Below are positions 1-8,863 of a stretch of DNA of 64,000 bases, piece by piece. The notes beneath the pieces were generated by a model, which worked only from the letters and a program-made list of their open reading frames with translations, did not search any database and was not told where the DNA came from. The stretch's first letter is position 1, and each line of letters begins with the position of its first letter. Made by a program: the position numbers and the translations under genes. The stretch is taken from assembly GCA_016709845.1 (NCBI GenBank), contig JADJMA010000028.1, positions 1 through 64,000 on the forward strand. Direction: 5' to 3'. The stretch comes from Flammeovirgaceae bacterium (lineage in GTDB: Bacteria > Bacteroidota > Bacteroidia > Cytophagales > Cyclobacteriaceae).

Positions 1-25
1 CATTGTCAAGCGCATTAATGTCAGT

Positions 26-377
26 TTAATTCTCAACGTTTTTAAGAATCTCGTTTCTATAGACATTCCAAAGATTACTTAAATGGTGCTCATCCTTAAA
101 ATCCTTTGGCTGATCAAGATATTTGTAGCCCATAATTATTAATTCCTTTAGACGTAACTCGCAATATTGACGATAATTAAATATCAATGGATAAACGATT
201 GAGTTGTTGTGATAAGATGATTCTTCACAAAGCTTATAAAGTGTTTCAGCTGCCTTTTTGTAGCCTTCAGAATACAGAAAGAACTTGTCCGCAGGCGTCT
301 TTAATCCATGCACCAGTCTCAAAATTTGATTCCTCTTTGAACAATTGATCGGTTGCCTTCGGTAAATTTTCTTCCAT
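26..377 (-). CDS. Hypothetical protein, frameshifted
   Basis: Small protein of about 117 residues in two frames. The N-terminal part starts at ATG 377 (MEENLPKATDQLFKEES) and shifts frame near 285-300 into a conserved-looking C-terminal part with motifs FFLYSEGYKKAAETLY, VYPLIFNYRQYCELRLKELI and GYKYLDQPKDF. The longer open frame that begins at a TTG at 421 has an unconvincing N-terminus, so the 377 start is preferred. The helical, charged C-terminus (RQYCELRLKELI followed by a DF/HHL segment) resembles short Bacteroidota hypothetical proteins with a HEPN-like look, but no catalytic motif is visible and no function is assigned. Confidence 0.5.
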
Positions 378-486
378 AGTCTTTTTAATTGAGTGAAGTT
401 AAACTGATTTTTCCAAAACAAGGTTCACCTTGCCCTAAAATGTAATGAGCCTACTAAAAGGGTAATACTTAAGCATAACTGCCAAG

Positions 487-638
487 TTACGGGCGTGCGG
501 AATAGAAAGCTACAAGGGTTCGCTTCGCCGCTTCAAAAAAAATCTCCACCCTCCGTCAGTTGGTCGTGCCTCCCTCCTTCCTCCGGGTAGTATTTTTTTT
601 GTGCGGCCCTTGCACCTTTCTATCCGGTCCCGTGTGGC
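487..638. repeat. Large imperfect inverted repeat (long hairpin)
   Basis: The left arm (about 489-555) and right arm (about 583-635) are imperfect reverse complements. Shared blocks are ACGGG, CGG(A)ATAGAAAG, CAAGGG, CGC, AAAAAAAAT and ACCC. The left arm carries about 11 extra bases after CAAGGG. The apex is about 555-582. The element is richer in GC than its surroundings and contains no credible gene. It could be a folded transcript end, an attC-like or MITE-like element, or a chromosomal intergenic repeat; the sequence alone does not decide. Confidence 0.5.
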
Positions 639-943
639 TGCATTATGTTTAAATATATATTTCGTGTCCGCATCGGTGGCTGGTGGCTGCTGGCGGGCGT
701 TTGGCTCAAGTGGCGTGTTTCGCCCTTTCGTTATCGCAGCATGTGGTGGGACTATCGTGAGTACACACTTCGCGTGTTGTGGTTTGAAATTTCTTTATCT
801 GAGCTCCCATTTTAGGGGCTCTTTTTTTTCATATTTGGGAAGTCTACTTTTCACTCCATGTTCCTCCATCTATTGCCGACTTTGAGTTTCTTAAGTTTTA
901 GCTTAGGACAGCCCCTTTTAATATTAATGGCAGTAGGTTTTGA
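639..943. other. Intergenic stretch without a credible gene
   Basis: Roughly 300 bases lie between the inverted repeat and the TPR gene. A 94-codon open frame (601-885, +) is low-complexity, rich in Cys, Ser and Phe, and overlaps the inverted repeat, so it is not called. Short GC-rich inverted pieces occur (GGGCG near 690 and CGCCC near 720), possibly a continuation of the repeat-like intergenic element. Confidence 0.35.
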
Positions 944-3179
944 TCATTTCATAGGCATCTTGTAGCCAAACTCACCAGCTTTTGACAAATCCAAGCATCC
1001 ATCATCCTTTTGCCCCAATGCTATTCTTGCAAGACCTCTATAATAACGGTAATATTGAATGTCGGGATTCTTTGAGTCAATTCGTGTGTCTAATATCTTT
1101 TGGTTAGAGTATTCAATTGTTTTTTTGAAATCGGCCATTGCTCCAACATGATCTTGAATTTCCTTTTTGCAAGCCCTCTTTGGTAGTAAACTTTTACATA
1201 GGTAGGAGATCTTGTTATTGCAATATCATAATCTTTTATTGCTCCCATAAAATCCTTCATATGAAATTTTGCAAATCCTCTCAATACGTAAGGATCAGTA
1301 TCTTTAGGATACATTTCTATTAATTTATTATAATCCACTATTGCTCCTTTGTAGTCATGCAGTTTATCTTTTAGTTCTCCTCTTGCTTTATAAGCAGCCC
1401 AAAAAGGTTGACCAAAGATTGCGTGTGAAATTGTCTCATTGTAGTCCTCAAGAGCACCTTGGTAGTCGCCTAATTTCTCTTTTAATTGTGCTCTGTCGTA
1501 ATAGAATCTCATTTGTTCAGGGAAAAGCTTTTATAGCATTACCATAGTCAGTCAAAGCTCCTTTATAATCCTTTATGCGTTCTTTAGTAAAGCCGCGCCA
1601 ATAATAAGCTTGCGAATTATTTGGATTAATTTCAATAACTTTAGAGTAGTCCTTAATAGCTCCTTCATTATCTTCTAAAAAACCTTTAATACTTCCTCTT
1701 TCGTAATAAGATTGCGCATACGCATAATGTAAATTATGCACAGCAAAATTGAATCTCTCAAATAGCTCTATTACATTAGTGAAAATATCTATAGCTCCCT
1801 GATAGTCTTTAATATCACGTTTTGCTAAACCTAAGTGATAATATGTTTCTGCATAATTAATATCAATTGAATACTCAGTATCAATTTCAGAGGCATTTTT
1901 GTAATCTTGCAAAGCACCTTCAAAATCGCTAACAGAATATTTTACTTTCGCTCTATAGTAGAATGCCTTTGCAAACTTAGGATCAACCTCGATAGCCATA
2001 GTGTAGGATTCAATAGCTCCATAGTAGTCTTGCAGGTCATTTTTTACAAGTCCCTTGTAGTAATAAGCAGCTTTATGTTTTGGATATCTCTCGATTGCTT
2101 TATTACAGTCTTCTAATGCACCCTTATAGTCATTGAGAATATACTTAATGAAACCACGATCTACATAAACATCTGCAGACCATTGCAATATGTGTTCTTT
2201 ATCTTCCGATTTTAGGTTCGCTGTTTCTGAAGAGATTTCAAGAGCCATTGAATAGTCTCCTAATGCTCCTTGGTAGTCATTGGTTTCATGTTTTACAGTA
2301 CCTCTTGAATAATAAGCTTCTTTATACTTAGGGTCAATCCTGATTGACTTGGAAAAGTCATCTATTGCTGCTTTATAGTCGACTAGCCTGATCTCCGCAA
2401 TCCCTCGGTTGTAATATAACATTGCAAGTTTAGGATTAAACTCAATAGCTCGGGAGTAGTCGCTAATTGCTCCACTATAGTCTTGGAGCATGTACCTTGC
2501 ATTTCCTCTATTTAAATAAAGGTCACCATCTTCAGGGAAAACTCTCCATAGCCTTACTATAAGCTTCTTTGGCGCCCTCATAATCATTGAGACCATACTT
2601 TGAATTTCCCAAAGAAAATAATCAACAAACCCAGGTTCTTTTTTATTTTTGCCGTCTGCTGTAAAGTTTTTCCCGTTTCCATTGTCTTTTGCAATTTCAT
2701 TTTTTAATCTATCTAATTCTTTCGTTACGATTTCTAATTGCTGTTTTGTTTCCTCCAACTCTCTTATCTTTTGTCGATCATTGATTAGTTGTTTTAAAAG
2801 ATTCTTCGAGGCTCTTTTTATCAATTGTTATTGAAGCCTTCATCCAAAATGTTTCTCCATTCCATTTCTCATCAAGTACTTCCAGTTTGGTTATTCCTGC
2901 ACTGATTGTTGCAATATTTTCAACAAAATCCTGTGCGAATTTTCCATTCAATTCAGTGGTCTTAAGCAGGCTTTCACTTTCAACGTAAACGCCTATCTCA
3001 TTTAAAAGCATGCTCCGCAATTGATTTATAGTTGTTGCACGACATGAGACTTTACTATCCATTTCACTTGCCTTGTAAGTGTATTCACGTTCAAAAGTTT
3101 TCTCTTGGCTAAAGGCAGGTATTGAAACAAAAAAGATAATTACTAATAATAGATTGGCACTTCGATCATTTCTTTTCAT
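944..3179 (-). CDS. Secreted tetratricopeptide-repeat protein
   Basis: About 740 residues starting at ATG 3179 (MKRNDRSANLLLVIIFFVSIPAFSQ, an N-terminal signal peptide). A domain of about 120 residues follows, then a short coiled coil (KIRELEETKQQLEIVTKELDRLKNEI) and a dozen or more TPR units of the pattern YYxRGxxKxxxxDYxGAIxDYxxAI, ending near 944. TPR arrays act as protein-binding scaffolds; the partner is unknown. The reading frame breaks at about 2790 (TCTTTTAAAA), 2610/2540, 1515 (TTTTCCC) and 1175 (AAAAA). Repairing one base at each restores continuous TPRs, so this is one gene and not four. An upstream in-frame ATG at 3227 exists, but it would place the signal peptide internally. Confidence 0.75.
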
Positions 3180-3420
3180 TGCTGTTTCCGATTTAATCCT
3201 ATGTGCTGCCAGATATTTATTCTTCATTTTAAATAAAGGTAGTATAAGATTTCCCGGAAAAGGTCATTCCACATCATTTTCTTTGATTAAAGAAATCTCA
3301 AATATTACTTTATAAATATCTGGCAATCCCATATCTTTCATATTGCTTTGAACAAAAAAATTGAATAAAAGTGTGATTTGTTTACTCACAAAAGCGCTTC
3401 AACATCTAAATTCAAACAAT

Positions 3421-3611
3421 ATGAAACCAGACGAAGTGACCAATCAAAGTAACCCCGCGCAGGAGAAGGCCCAAAGGCAAAAAGAGCAAGATGAACAACG
3501 GAGGAAAACTGGAGACCGTGGAGTAAAAAGGAGATATACTTGCTTGAGAAAATCGGAATGAGGTTGAGAGTGACGAAACCTGATTCTGAATCAGGAAATC
3601 AAAATCAATGA
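3421..3611 (+). CDS. Possible small charged protein, frameshifted
   Basis: From ATG 3421 a frame encodes MKPDEVTNQSNPAQEKAQRQ followed by a Lys/Arg/Glu/Gln-rich stretch. If one A is added in the GTAAAAAGG run near 3525, the frame continues as KKEIYLLEKIGMRLRVTK and ends at 3609-3611. The product would be about 63 residues, hydrophilic, with no recognisable domain. The composition resembles small cytosolic proteins of Bacteroidota, but neither a ribosome binding site nor homology is evident, so it is kept as weak. Confidence 0.25.
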
Positions 3612-3745
3612 ACAAAAAACCAATAATTGTGGGTAAGTGAAAATGTTTTCAAAAACAACACCTTAGTAAAATTAAAAAAATCGAATTGCAGATGATTAAA
3701 AAATATTGACTTTTAACTCATGGAAATGTTCGAAACACAGGTTTT

Positions 3746-4075
3746 ATGCCAAATCATCAAATACCTAAAGTAAGTACAAAATTCTCATGCATTATTGATA
3801 AGGGCCAAGCGAGTCTAGCAGCTGTAATATCATCATATCTGCACATTGATCGCGAATACACAGCCATATTTTCTTTCCCTAGCGTTACTGTTGAGAAGGA
3901 TAAATGCAACGTAAATGAAATTGATGAAAATAATCTATCAGTCACCCGAGCTATTGAATTTAGCATCAGAGTTTTTAAAGGTTTTAAAAGTAGCATGATC
4001 ATGCTACTAAAAATGCTCATTATGATGGAGAATAGAGTGTATTGGCTTCTCCTGGTCAACTCCTTCATTTATTGA
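3746..4075 (+). CDS. Doubtful hypothetical open frame
   Basis: A 109-codon frame (MPNHQIPKVSTKFSCII...) occupies an otherwise empty stretch of about 600 bases (3612-4218). An antisense frame of similar length (3757-4068) exists, so strand is uncertain. The 20-bp palindrome at 3989-4008 lies inside both, and the residues encoded by and after it (SMIMLLKMLIMM) look non-coding. No domain, signal or ribosome binding site supports either frame. The rest of 3612-4218 shows nothing else I can support. Confidence 0.15.
   Translation: MPNHQIPKVSTKFSCIIDKGQASLAAVISSYLHIDREYTAIFSFPSVTVEKDKCNVNEIDENNLSVTRAIEFSIRVFKGFKSSMIMLLKMLIMMENRVYWLLLVNSFIY
3989..4008. promoter_or_regulatory. Repeated palindrome, copy 1
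   Basis: A perfect 20-bp palindrome with core TAGCATGATCATGCTA. The same 16-bp core recurs at 8087-8102 and 8845-8860. On the minus strand it is followed by TTTT, so it may be a hairpin terminator with a GATC loop, about 210 bases downstream of the CPBP gene, or a protein-binding site. Confidence 0.5.
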
Positions 4076-4218
4076 ATTGCCGGTATATTTGGCATGTTAC
4101 TCCTATCAGGTGAATAGGTATTTTCTTTCCCATGCCATCTTACGAAAAGTATTATCGAAATTATCCAAAAGATGGAATCCCAATAATTCCTGTTGGACCA
4201 TACATCAATTTGTTATAG

Positions 4219-4982
4219 TCAGGATCTTGCTACCACGAACATGATAAAATTTCCCGCAGTCCAATTCATAGCACCATGTGCTAGTGCAGGAACAAAAATG
4301 CTTCTGCTCTTAGCGTATAGGTATTGAAATATTAGCCCCATGGGAATACACAATAGGATCATTAGCATATTACCAATTAGCGGATGGCCAGGATAATTCC
4401 AATCTAACATTATTCCACCGGCATGCCAAAGCGACCAGATAGTACCGCTGATTACAAAACTTCTTTTCGCACCAAACAGGCAGAGTAAGCGTGGAAATAA
4501 AAACCCTCTCCATGCCAGTTCTTCACCTAGGAGCATGAGTATATTTAGAATAGGCGCTACAAACGTGTTGATGCTAAAAATGATCACCAAATTCAAAAAC
4601 CAATGACCAACACCCATACCAGTTTTCTCTGTTGTTGTTAAAATTTCAGTTGAATTCTTAAAGAAATCAGTATTGAATAAAAATGGAATCATGTACGTAG
4701 AGGCAATGATTATAAAAAGAAATATCGGAGCTATAAGCCAATACTTCATTCCTATAAATCGAAGGCCCAGATCATTATTTTTAAAAACGTTTCGTTTGAA
4801 ATTCAATACATAATTTAGGATCACCACCAAAGCAGGTACATACATGGAGACAACCATGAGCGGAAAGTGTTCTAAGCCTCCTTTGGAATATGCGAAGCGG
4901 CCAATCCATACGTGATAATAAATGTGGGGATCAGGAACCACGCAAGCTCTCTCTTGACCATTGTTATTTCTTGATTGTTCAT
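4219..4982 (-). CDS. CPBP family intramembrane metalloprotease
   Basis: Membrane protein of about 254 residues with several hydrophobic helices and the Abi/CPBP signature: EELAWRGFLFPRLL (the EExxxR motif), then SLWHAGGIM and PALAHGAMNW with the conserved histidines. These enzymes cleave prenylated or membrane-anchored substrates; the substrate here is unknown. The likely start is ATG 4982 (MNNQEITMVKRELAWFLIP) or ATG 4961. A single-base shift near 4880 joins this N-terminus (GLAAS) to FAYSKGGLEHFPLMV. It is the last gene of the PadR-controlled operon. Because of the shift, the raw frame of the upstream secreted gene reads through into this N-terminus. Confidence 0.85.
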
Positions 4983-4993
4983 AATACTTAGTA

Positions 4994-5603
4994 TTAGAAA
5001 GTTAGATTTATGGTTTTCGCATTTAATAAATAGGATCCTTCCCCCTACTCCTTGAAATTCAAAAGAGGAAGATTTTTTAAGCCCATTTACCATTAAATTA
5101 TTTTTGCTTTTACAATTCAGTAGTTTGATGTCAGATTTATTCGCATTAAAATCAATGTCGTCTGCATCCAGTATTTCTACCTGTAAAAAACCAGAATGAA
5201 TTTCGATCTGATCTGCAGTAGAAATTATGATGGGAATTGCAGATGATACTTGAATGACGTTGTTGGTTTTCTCAATATAGGTGCTGATACCAAACGACTT
5301 GTAGGTAAAAACAGGAGGCGTTTTCACATATAGGGTATCACCAGATTGAGTACTATCGATCAGAAATTTTGGTCGCTCGTCCGGAAACTTAATCCCCCAG
5401 ACATCTCCATCTGTACTTAGTATAGAAAGGATATTGATCTTGTTTCCTAACAAAGGTTCAAGGGTTGTACTCCCACTCAGTTCGAGGACAATCACCTTCA
5501 CGTTATCAAGCTCTCGATATACCTTGGCGGTGGCGTTTTGCGCTTGGGATACATTGGTGACGAAGGCGATTAATAGGATACTTGAAAGAATAATTTTATT
5601 CAT
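4994..5603 (-). CDS. Secreted GIN-like (DUF2807-type) protein
   Basis: About 200 residues beginning MNKIILSSILLIAFVTNVSQAQ, a clear signal peptide. The body has repeated short beta-strand-like segments (LDNVKVIVLELSG, VIQVSSAIPIIISTADQ, IEIHSGFLQVEILDADDIDFNANKSDIKLL), resembling the head GIN or DUF2807 beta-solenoid fold common in Bacteroidota envelopes. The family assignment is by pattern only. The end is uncertain: a stop at 4994-4996 is reached only after a frame change near 5005, while the uncorrected frame runs into the CPBP gene. A PadR-type operator lies directly upstream at 5631-5651. Confidence 0.55.
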
Positions 5604-5630
5604 AATTTATTTATTAAGTTGTTAAGCATT

Positions 5631-5651
5631 ATACATAGTATTGCTATGTAT
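5631..5651. promoter_or_regulatory. PadR-type operator upstream of GIN-like gene
   Basis: A 21-bp inverted repeat, ATACAT-N9-ATGTAT (the half-sites extend to ATACATAG and CTATGTAT). It has the spacing and half-sites of PadR-family boxes and lies between the HAAS gene and the GIN-like gene. The same pattern stands upstream of padR at 6595-6615, supporting control of both transcription units by the PadR protein encoded between them. Confidence 0.6.
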
Positions 5652-5664
5652 GAAAGTAAATTTT

Positions 5665-6246
5665 TTAATTCTGAGTTTTCGTTTTCAATCGGAAGAGTAA
5701 AGTAAGGGTAACATAAAAAAGTAACGCTACTCCCAGTGTAATGGGTATGAACCAATACCCAAGAACTTCGGTCATTTGATTTGTATCACTAACGAAACCA
5801 AAGGCTTTAAATTTTCCATCCAACATAAACATTCCTGTCCTTTGTGGTGCGAATAATTTTGAGAGTATTAGTAATAAGAATACGGATAGAAAGAGATAGA
5901 GAAAAGACATTAATGCATAAAATATTCCATTCGAAATATTCAATCGCAAAGCCTGCAATACATGTCTTGGATTAAAAGTACGTTGCGCCTCCACTATTTT
6001 TCTAGCGGCCACCATGGGCACCAGGAATTCTTCAGGTCTGCCAAGTTTCTCTGTAATGGTCAATAGACTTTCCACTTCATTAGTACTAGAAACAGTTTGC
6101 ATTGCTTCATAGATGTGGCTATTGATTTCTAAAAGCAAATCAGTTTGATCGGCTACAGAAAGAATAGAAGTAGTTGACTTAACTCTATACAAATAGTCAT
6201 TGTATATTCTCTGCGCTGAATCCGACTTAAATTCAATATTTTTCAT
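5665..6246 (-). CDS. HAAS-domain membrane protein
   Basis: A 193-residue protein. The N-terminal helical half (SAQRIYNDYLYRVKSTTSIL, LLLEINSHIYEAM, LLTITEKLGRPEEFL) matches the HAAS/DUF1700 arrangement that usually accompanies a PadR repressor. The C-terminal half has two membrane helices (about residues 108-132 and 165-187). Its start codon overlaps the padR stop (TAATG), indicating translational coupling. In known PadR-HAAS pairs the membrane protein is thought to sense envelope state; that role here is inferred from context. Confidence 0.75.
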   Translation of the reverse strand: MKNIEFKSDSAQRIYNDYLYRVKSTTSILSVADQTDLLLEINSHIYEAMQTVSSTNEVESLLTITEKLGRPEEFLVPMVAARKIVEAQRTFNPRHVLQALRLNISNGIFYALMSFLYLFLSVFLLLILSKLFAPQRTGMFMLDGKFKAFGFVSDTNQMTEVLGYWFIPITLGVALLFYVTLTLLFRLKTKTQN

Positions 6247-6554
6247 TAGAGTATTTTTTTAATCGAATTATTCATTTGAACCCAATAATCCTTCATCTCT
6301 TTAAGCACAGTTTCACCCTGTTTGGTTAGGGTATAATATTTTCTTGGTATGCCTGATTCCTGTTCCACCCACCTTGATGTCACAAGTTCTTCATCCTTTA
6401 GTCTATTCATTAATGGATACAAAGTGCCTTCCGCAAGTTGCATTTGAAGACTCTGCTTTATCTCCTCTATTAATTCATAGCCGTAATACTCGTTACCTTT
6501 CAAAATACTAAGTATTATAAATGACAAAGTGCCTTTTTGACCTGTGACTGCCAT
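6246..6554 (-). CDS. PadR family transcriptional regulator
   Basis: A 102-residue winged-helix protein with the family pattern throughout: GTLSFIILSILKGNEYYGYELIEEI, LAEGTLYPLMNRLKDEELV, GIPRKYYTLTKQGETVLKEM. It is short, as in the PadR-s2 class that pairs with HAAS proteins. It is first in an operon with the HAAS, GIN-like and CPBP genes. The 21-bp inverted repeat at 6595-6615, some 40 bases upstream of its start, is a probable autoregulatory operator, with a second site at 5631-5651. Confidence 0.9.
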   Translation of the reverse strand: MAVTGQKGTLSFIILSILKGNEYYGYELIEEIKQSLQMQLAEGTLYPLMNRLKDEELVTSRWVEQESGIPRKYYTLTKQGETVLKEMKDYWVQMNNSIKKIL

Positions 6555-6594
6555 TTAGATACAAATTCACTTCCCATGCTGCAAACATAACATA

Positions 6595-6615
6595 ATACAT
6601 TGTATTACTATGTAT
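6595..6615. promoter_or_regulatory. PadR-type operator upstream of padR
   Basis: ATACAT-N9-ATGTAT, the same half-sites and spacing as the site at 5631-5651. It sits just ahead of the padR start at 6554, consistent with autoregulation. Confidence 0.6.
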
Positions 6616-6702
6616 TATATCGGAATTTATTTTTTGTAGTGTCACAATTCCTGAGGTTCGTGGCCTTTCATAAGGAAATCTTTACTTCTTGACCCAACTC
6701 AA

Positions 6703-6730
6703 AAAGCCTGATAATTTCTTATCAGGCTTT
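6703..6730 (-). terminator. Intrinsic terminator after TIG lipoprotein gene
   Basis: A 12-bp perfect stem, AAAGCCTGATAA with TTATCAGGCTTT around a 4-base loop, followed on the minus strand by a T run. It stands about 50 bases past the stop of the ZU5-TIG gene. Confidence 0.8.
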
Positions 6731-6779
6731 CGAGCTTTGCTTAATCTCTGAAGTTAATTTACTAATTCACAATGAAATT

Positions 6780-8026
6780 TCAACCCGGTAATACTGTCCA
6801 CTGAAATTGGTTAAAAACAGTCTGGACCGAAAAAGAACCAGTTGTAGCGCCACCAGGTACAATAAATACAATCTGCGTAGTGGATGATGAGGTGACGGTT
6901 GCCGGAAGACCATCCATCAATACTTTGTTATCGGATGGTGTTGCACTAAAATTCTTTCCGGTAATGGTTACGGTTGTTCCTACAGCACCCGTTGAAGGTG
7001 TATAACTAGTGATTGAAGGCTCGGAGGAATCAACTGTGAAATTTGTTGATGACAACGTGTAGTCCAACGTGCCAAACTTTGTTTGTACTACAATGGGACC
7101 TGTCACAGCGCCCACCGGTACTGCAAATACAATCTGTGTCGCGGACGATGAAGCTACCGTTGCCAGCTTCCCATTCATCAATACTTTGTTATCTGATTGC
7201 GTTGTACTAAAATTCTTACCGACTATCGTTACGGTAGCTCCTACTATACCATTGGCTGGGCTAAAGCTTATTATTTCAGGTTCATTCTTATCAACAGTGA
7301 AATTTGTTGGTGATACTACTGTGTAGTCTAAAGTGTGAAACTTTGTTTGCACTATTATTTGTCCTGTTACGGCTCCAACGGGTACCATGAATGTAATTTG
7401 TGTAGCAGAGGATGAAGCTACCGTTGCCTGCTTCCCATTCATCAATACTTTGTTATCTTCCGGTGTTGCACTAAAATTAATACCGGTGATTGTTACCTGT
7501 GTACCAACGATGCCTGAAGTGGGTGCAAAACTAGCTATGGTTGGAATTTCCAATAAAGTCCATTCACTGAAATGAGTAGTTTCTGTTGTTATCGTGTGCG
7601 TTACTACGTCCAAATCTAATGTTGGCATTATTTGCCAGGTGTTATCTGGTTTTTAAAAGCGATGGCCATGGCTGAGGGAGATTTAGCTAAAGCATCATCA
7701 TCGCTATATTTAAATGAAAGCTTAACCGGCTTTGCAAATTGAGTTCCATCAGGGGATAATTTATACACCTTACCAATTCCATTTGCTGGACCCGCATCGG
7801 AAGATGCTTCTATAGAAATGGTTGTATTAGCACCTAATGCACCTTCAGGAAGGTTAAGGTTTACCACACCGTCAGTTCCAGCGAGTAGACCACCGGTTTT
7901 ATCGATTTCTTTAGAAGTTGTACCTGGACTAACTTCTTCGTCTTTACAAGAGTTTACCATCAACAGACTTGCAACTAATAGGATAGCTGAAGCGATTATT
8001 TGAACGACCGTGGATCTTTTGCTCAT
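6780..8026 (-). CDS. ZU5-TIG repeat lipoprotein
   Basis: Outer-surface lipoprotein of about 414 residues. The N-terminus MSKRSTVVQIIASAILLVASLLMVNSC ends in a lipobox cysteine (about residue 27). A ZU5-like domain follows (GGVVNLNLPEGAL type pattern, VYKLSPDGTQFAKPVKLSF), then three TIG/IPT repeats of about 80 residues, each with SFxPxxGxVGxxVTITGxNFS and DNKVLMNGxxATV. These are immunoglobulin-like adhesive modules. One frame break near 7630 (after ITPGK) separates the ZU5 part from MPTLDLDVVTH. The three TIG units are also similar at DNA level. Downstream stands a strong terminator; upstream lies one copy of the 16-bp palindrome. Confidence 0.8.
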
Positions 8027-8086
8027 TGTTTTAATGTTTTATGATTTTAGTTTCGCAAAGGATGGTATTCCTACAACCACAAAAAA

Positions 8087-8102
8087 TAGCATGATCATGC
8101 TA
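8087..8102. promoter_or_regulatory. Repeated palindrome, copy 2
   Basis: TAGCATGATCATGCTA between the NarL regulator stop (8160) and the TIG lipoprotein start (8026). On the minus strand it is followed by TTTTTTG. It can therefore be a terminator hairpin for the kinase/regulator genes, or an operator abutting a TTTTTTG -33-like element of the lipoprotein promoter. Confidence 0.5.
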
Positions 8103-8159
8103 CGAACCTCCGGGTGAGTGTCCTGATATTAACCTTAGTGAAAGGTCAGACTTCTCTAA

Positions 8160-8801
8160 CTAAACTAATTTTTCTTGAATAGCTTTCGCCACAGCTTCGG
8201 TTTGAGAATGGACCTGTAGCTTTTCATAGATATGGCGGATGTGGCTGCGTACCGTATCAATTTGAATATCTAATTTGTAAGCGATGATTTTGTAACTATT
8301 GCCATCCGATAGAGATGACAGGATTTCCTTTTCGCGTACGGTGAGTTGATAGGTATCGGTTTTGGGCTTGGACTTGGAACTTCCTTGCATCGACTGCATA
8401 ACCAGTTTTGCGATACTTGGCGACATGGGTGCTCCTCCATTCAAAACTTCAAGTATGGAGGACACGAGTCTTTCAGCAAGGTGCTGCTTTAACAAATACC
8501 CGGAGGCTCCGGCACAAATAGCTTCAAATACATGTTGGTCATTATCGAAGATGGTGAGCATAATAATATGAACACCCGTGTTGACCTTTCGTATTTCTTT
8601 AACAGCATCGGTGCCTGTTTTACCGGGCATTGAAATGTCCATTAAAATGACAACTGGATTTAACTTTTTCACGATCGCGTTAGCTTCCAAAACATTCGGA
8701 AACGCACCTACAACATCAAACCCTTCAATTGATTTTAGCAGCGCCACTGTACTACTGCGCAATTGATCGTTGTCTTCAAAAATGAGAATAGATACGTTCA
8801 T
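8160..8801 (-). CDS. NarL/FixJ family response regulator
   Basis: 213 residues from ATG 8801 (MNVSILIFEDND); an upstream in-frame start at 8816 adds five residues and is less likely. The receiver domain carries the acidic pocket EDND (9-12), phospho-acceptor Asp55 in ILMDISMPGKTG, and the Thr/Lys positions (MLTIFDN, LLKQH). The C-terminal LuxR helix-turn-helix is LTVREKEILSSLSDGNSYK through RSHIRHIYEKL. It follows the TPR histidine kinase in the same direction with about 50 bases between, so the two form a cognate pair. The 16-bp palindrome flanks it on both sides. Confidence 0.92.
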   Translation of the reverse strand: MNVSILIFEDNDQLRSSTVALLKSIEGFDVVGAFPNVLEANAIVKKLNPVVILMDISMPGKTGTDAVKEIRKVNTGVHIIMLTIFDNDQHVFEAICAGASGYLLKQHLAERLVSSILEVLNGGAPMSPSIAKLVMQSMQGSSKSKPKTDTYQLTVREKEILSSLSDGNSYKIIAYKLDIQIDTVRSHIRHIYEKLQVHSQTEAVAKAIQEKLV

Positions 8802-8841
8802 ACTATCAAAAAGCAAAAGACGGTATTTTAAAATTGGTAGA

Positions 8842-8863
8842 AAATAGCATGATCATGCTATTT
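8842..8863. promoter_or_regulatory. Repeated palindrome, copy 3
   Basis: A 22-bp perfect palindrome whose core TAGCATGATCATGCTA (8845-8860) overlaps the TGA stop of the TPR kinase gene. It sits between kinase and regulator. Confidence 0.5.

Noticed and set aside
601..885. 94-codon plus-strand open frame
   Set aside because: Cys/Ser/Phe-rich, unlike coding sequence here, overlaps the inverted repeat, and lacks any domain or ribosome binding site.
944..3179. Four separate TPR genes
   Set aside because: One-base repairs at homopolymers merge them into one protein with a single signal peptide; no start signals stand at the internal fragments.
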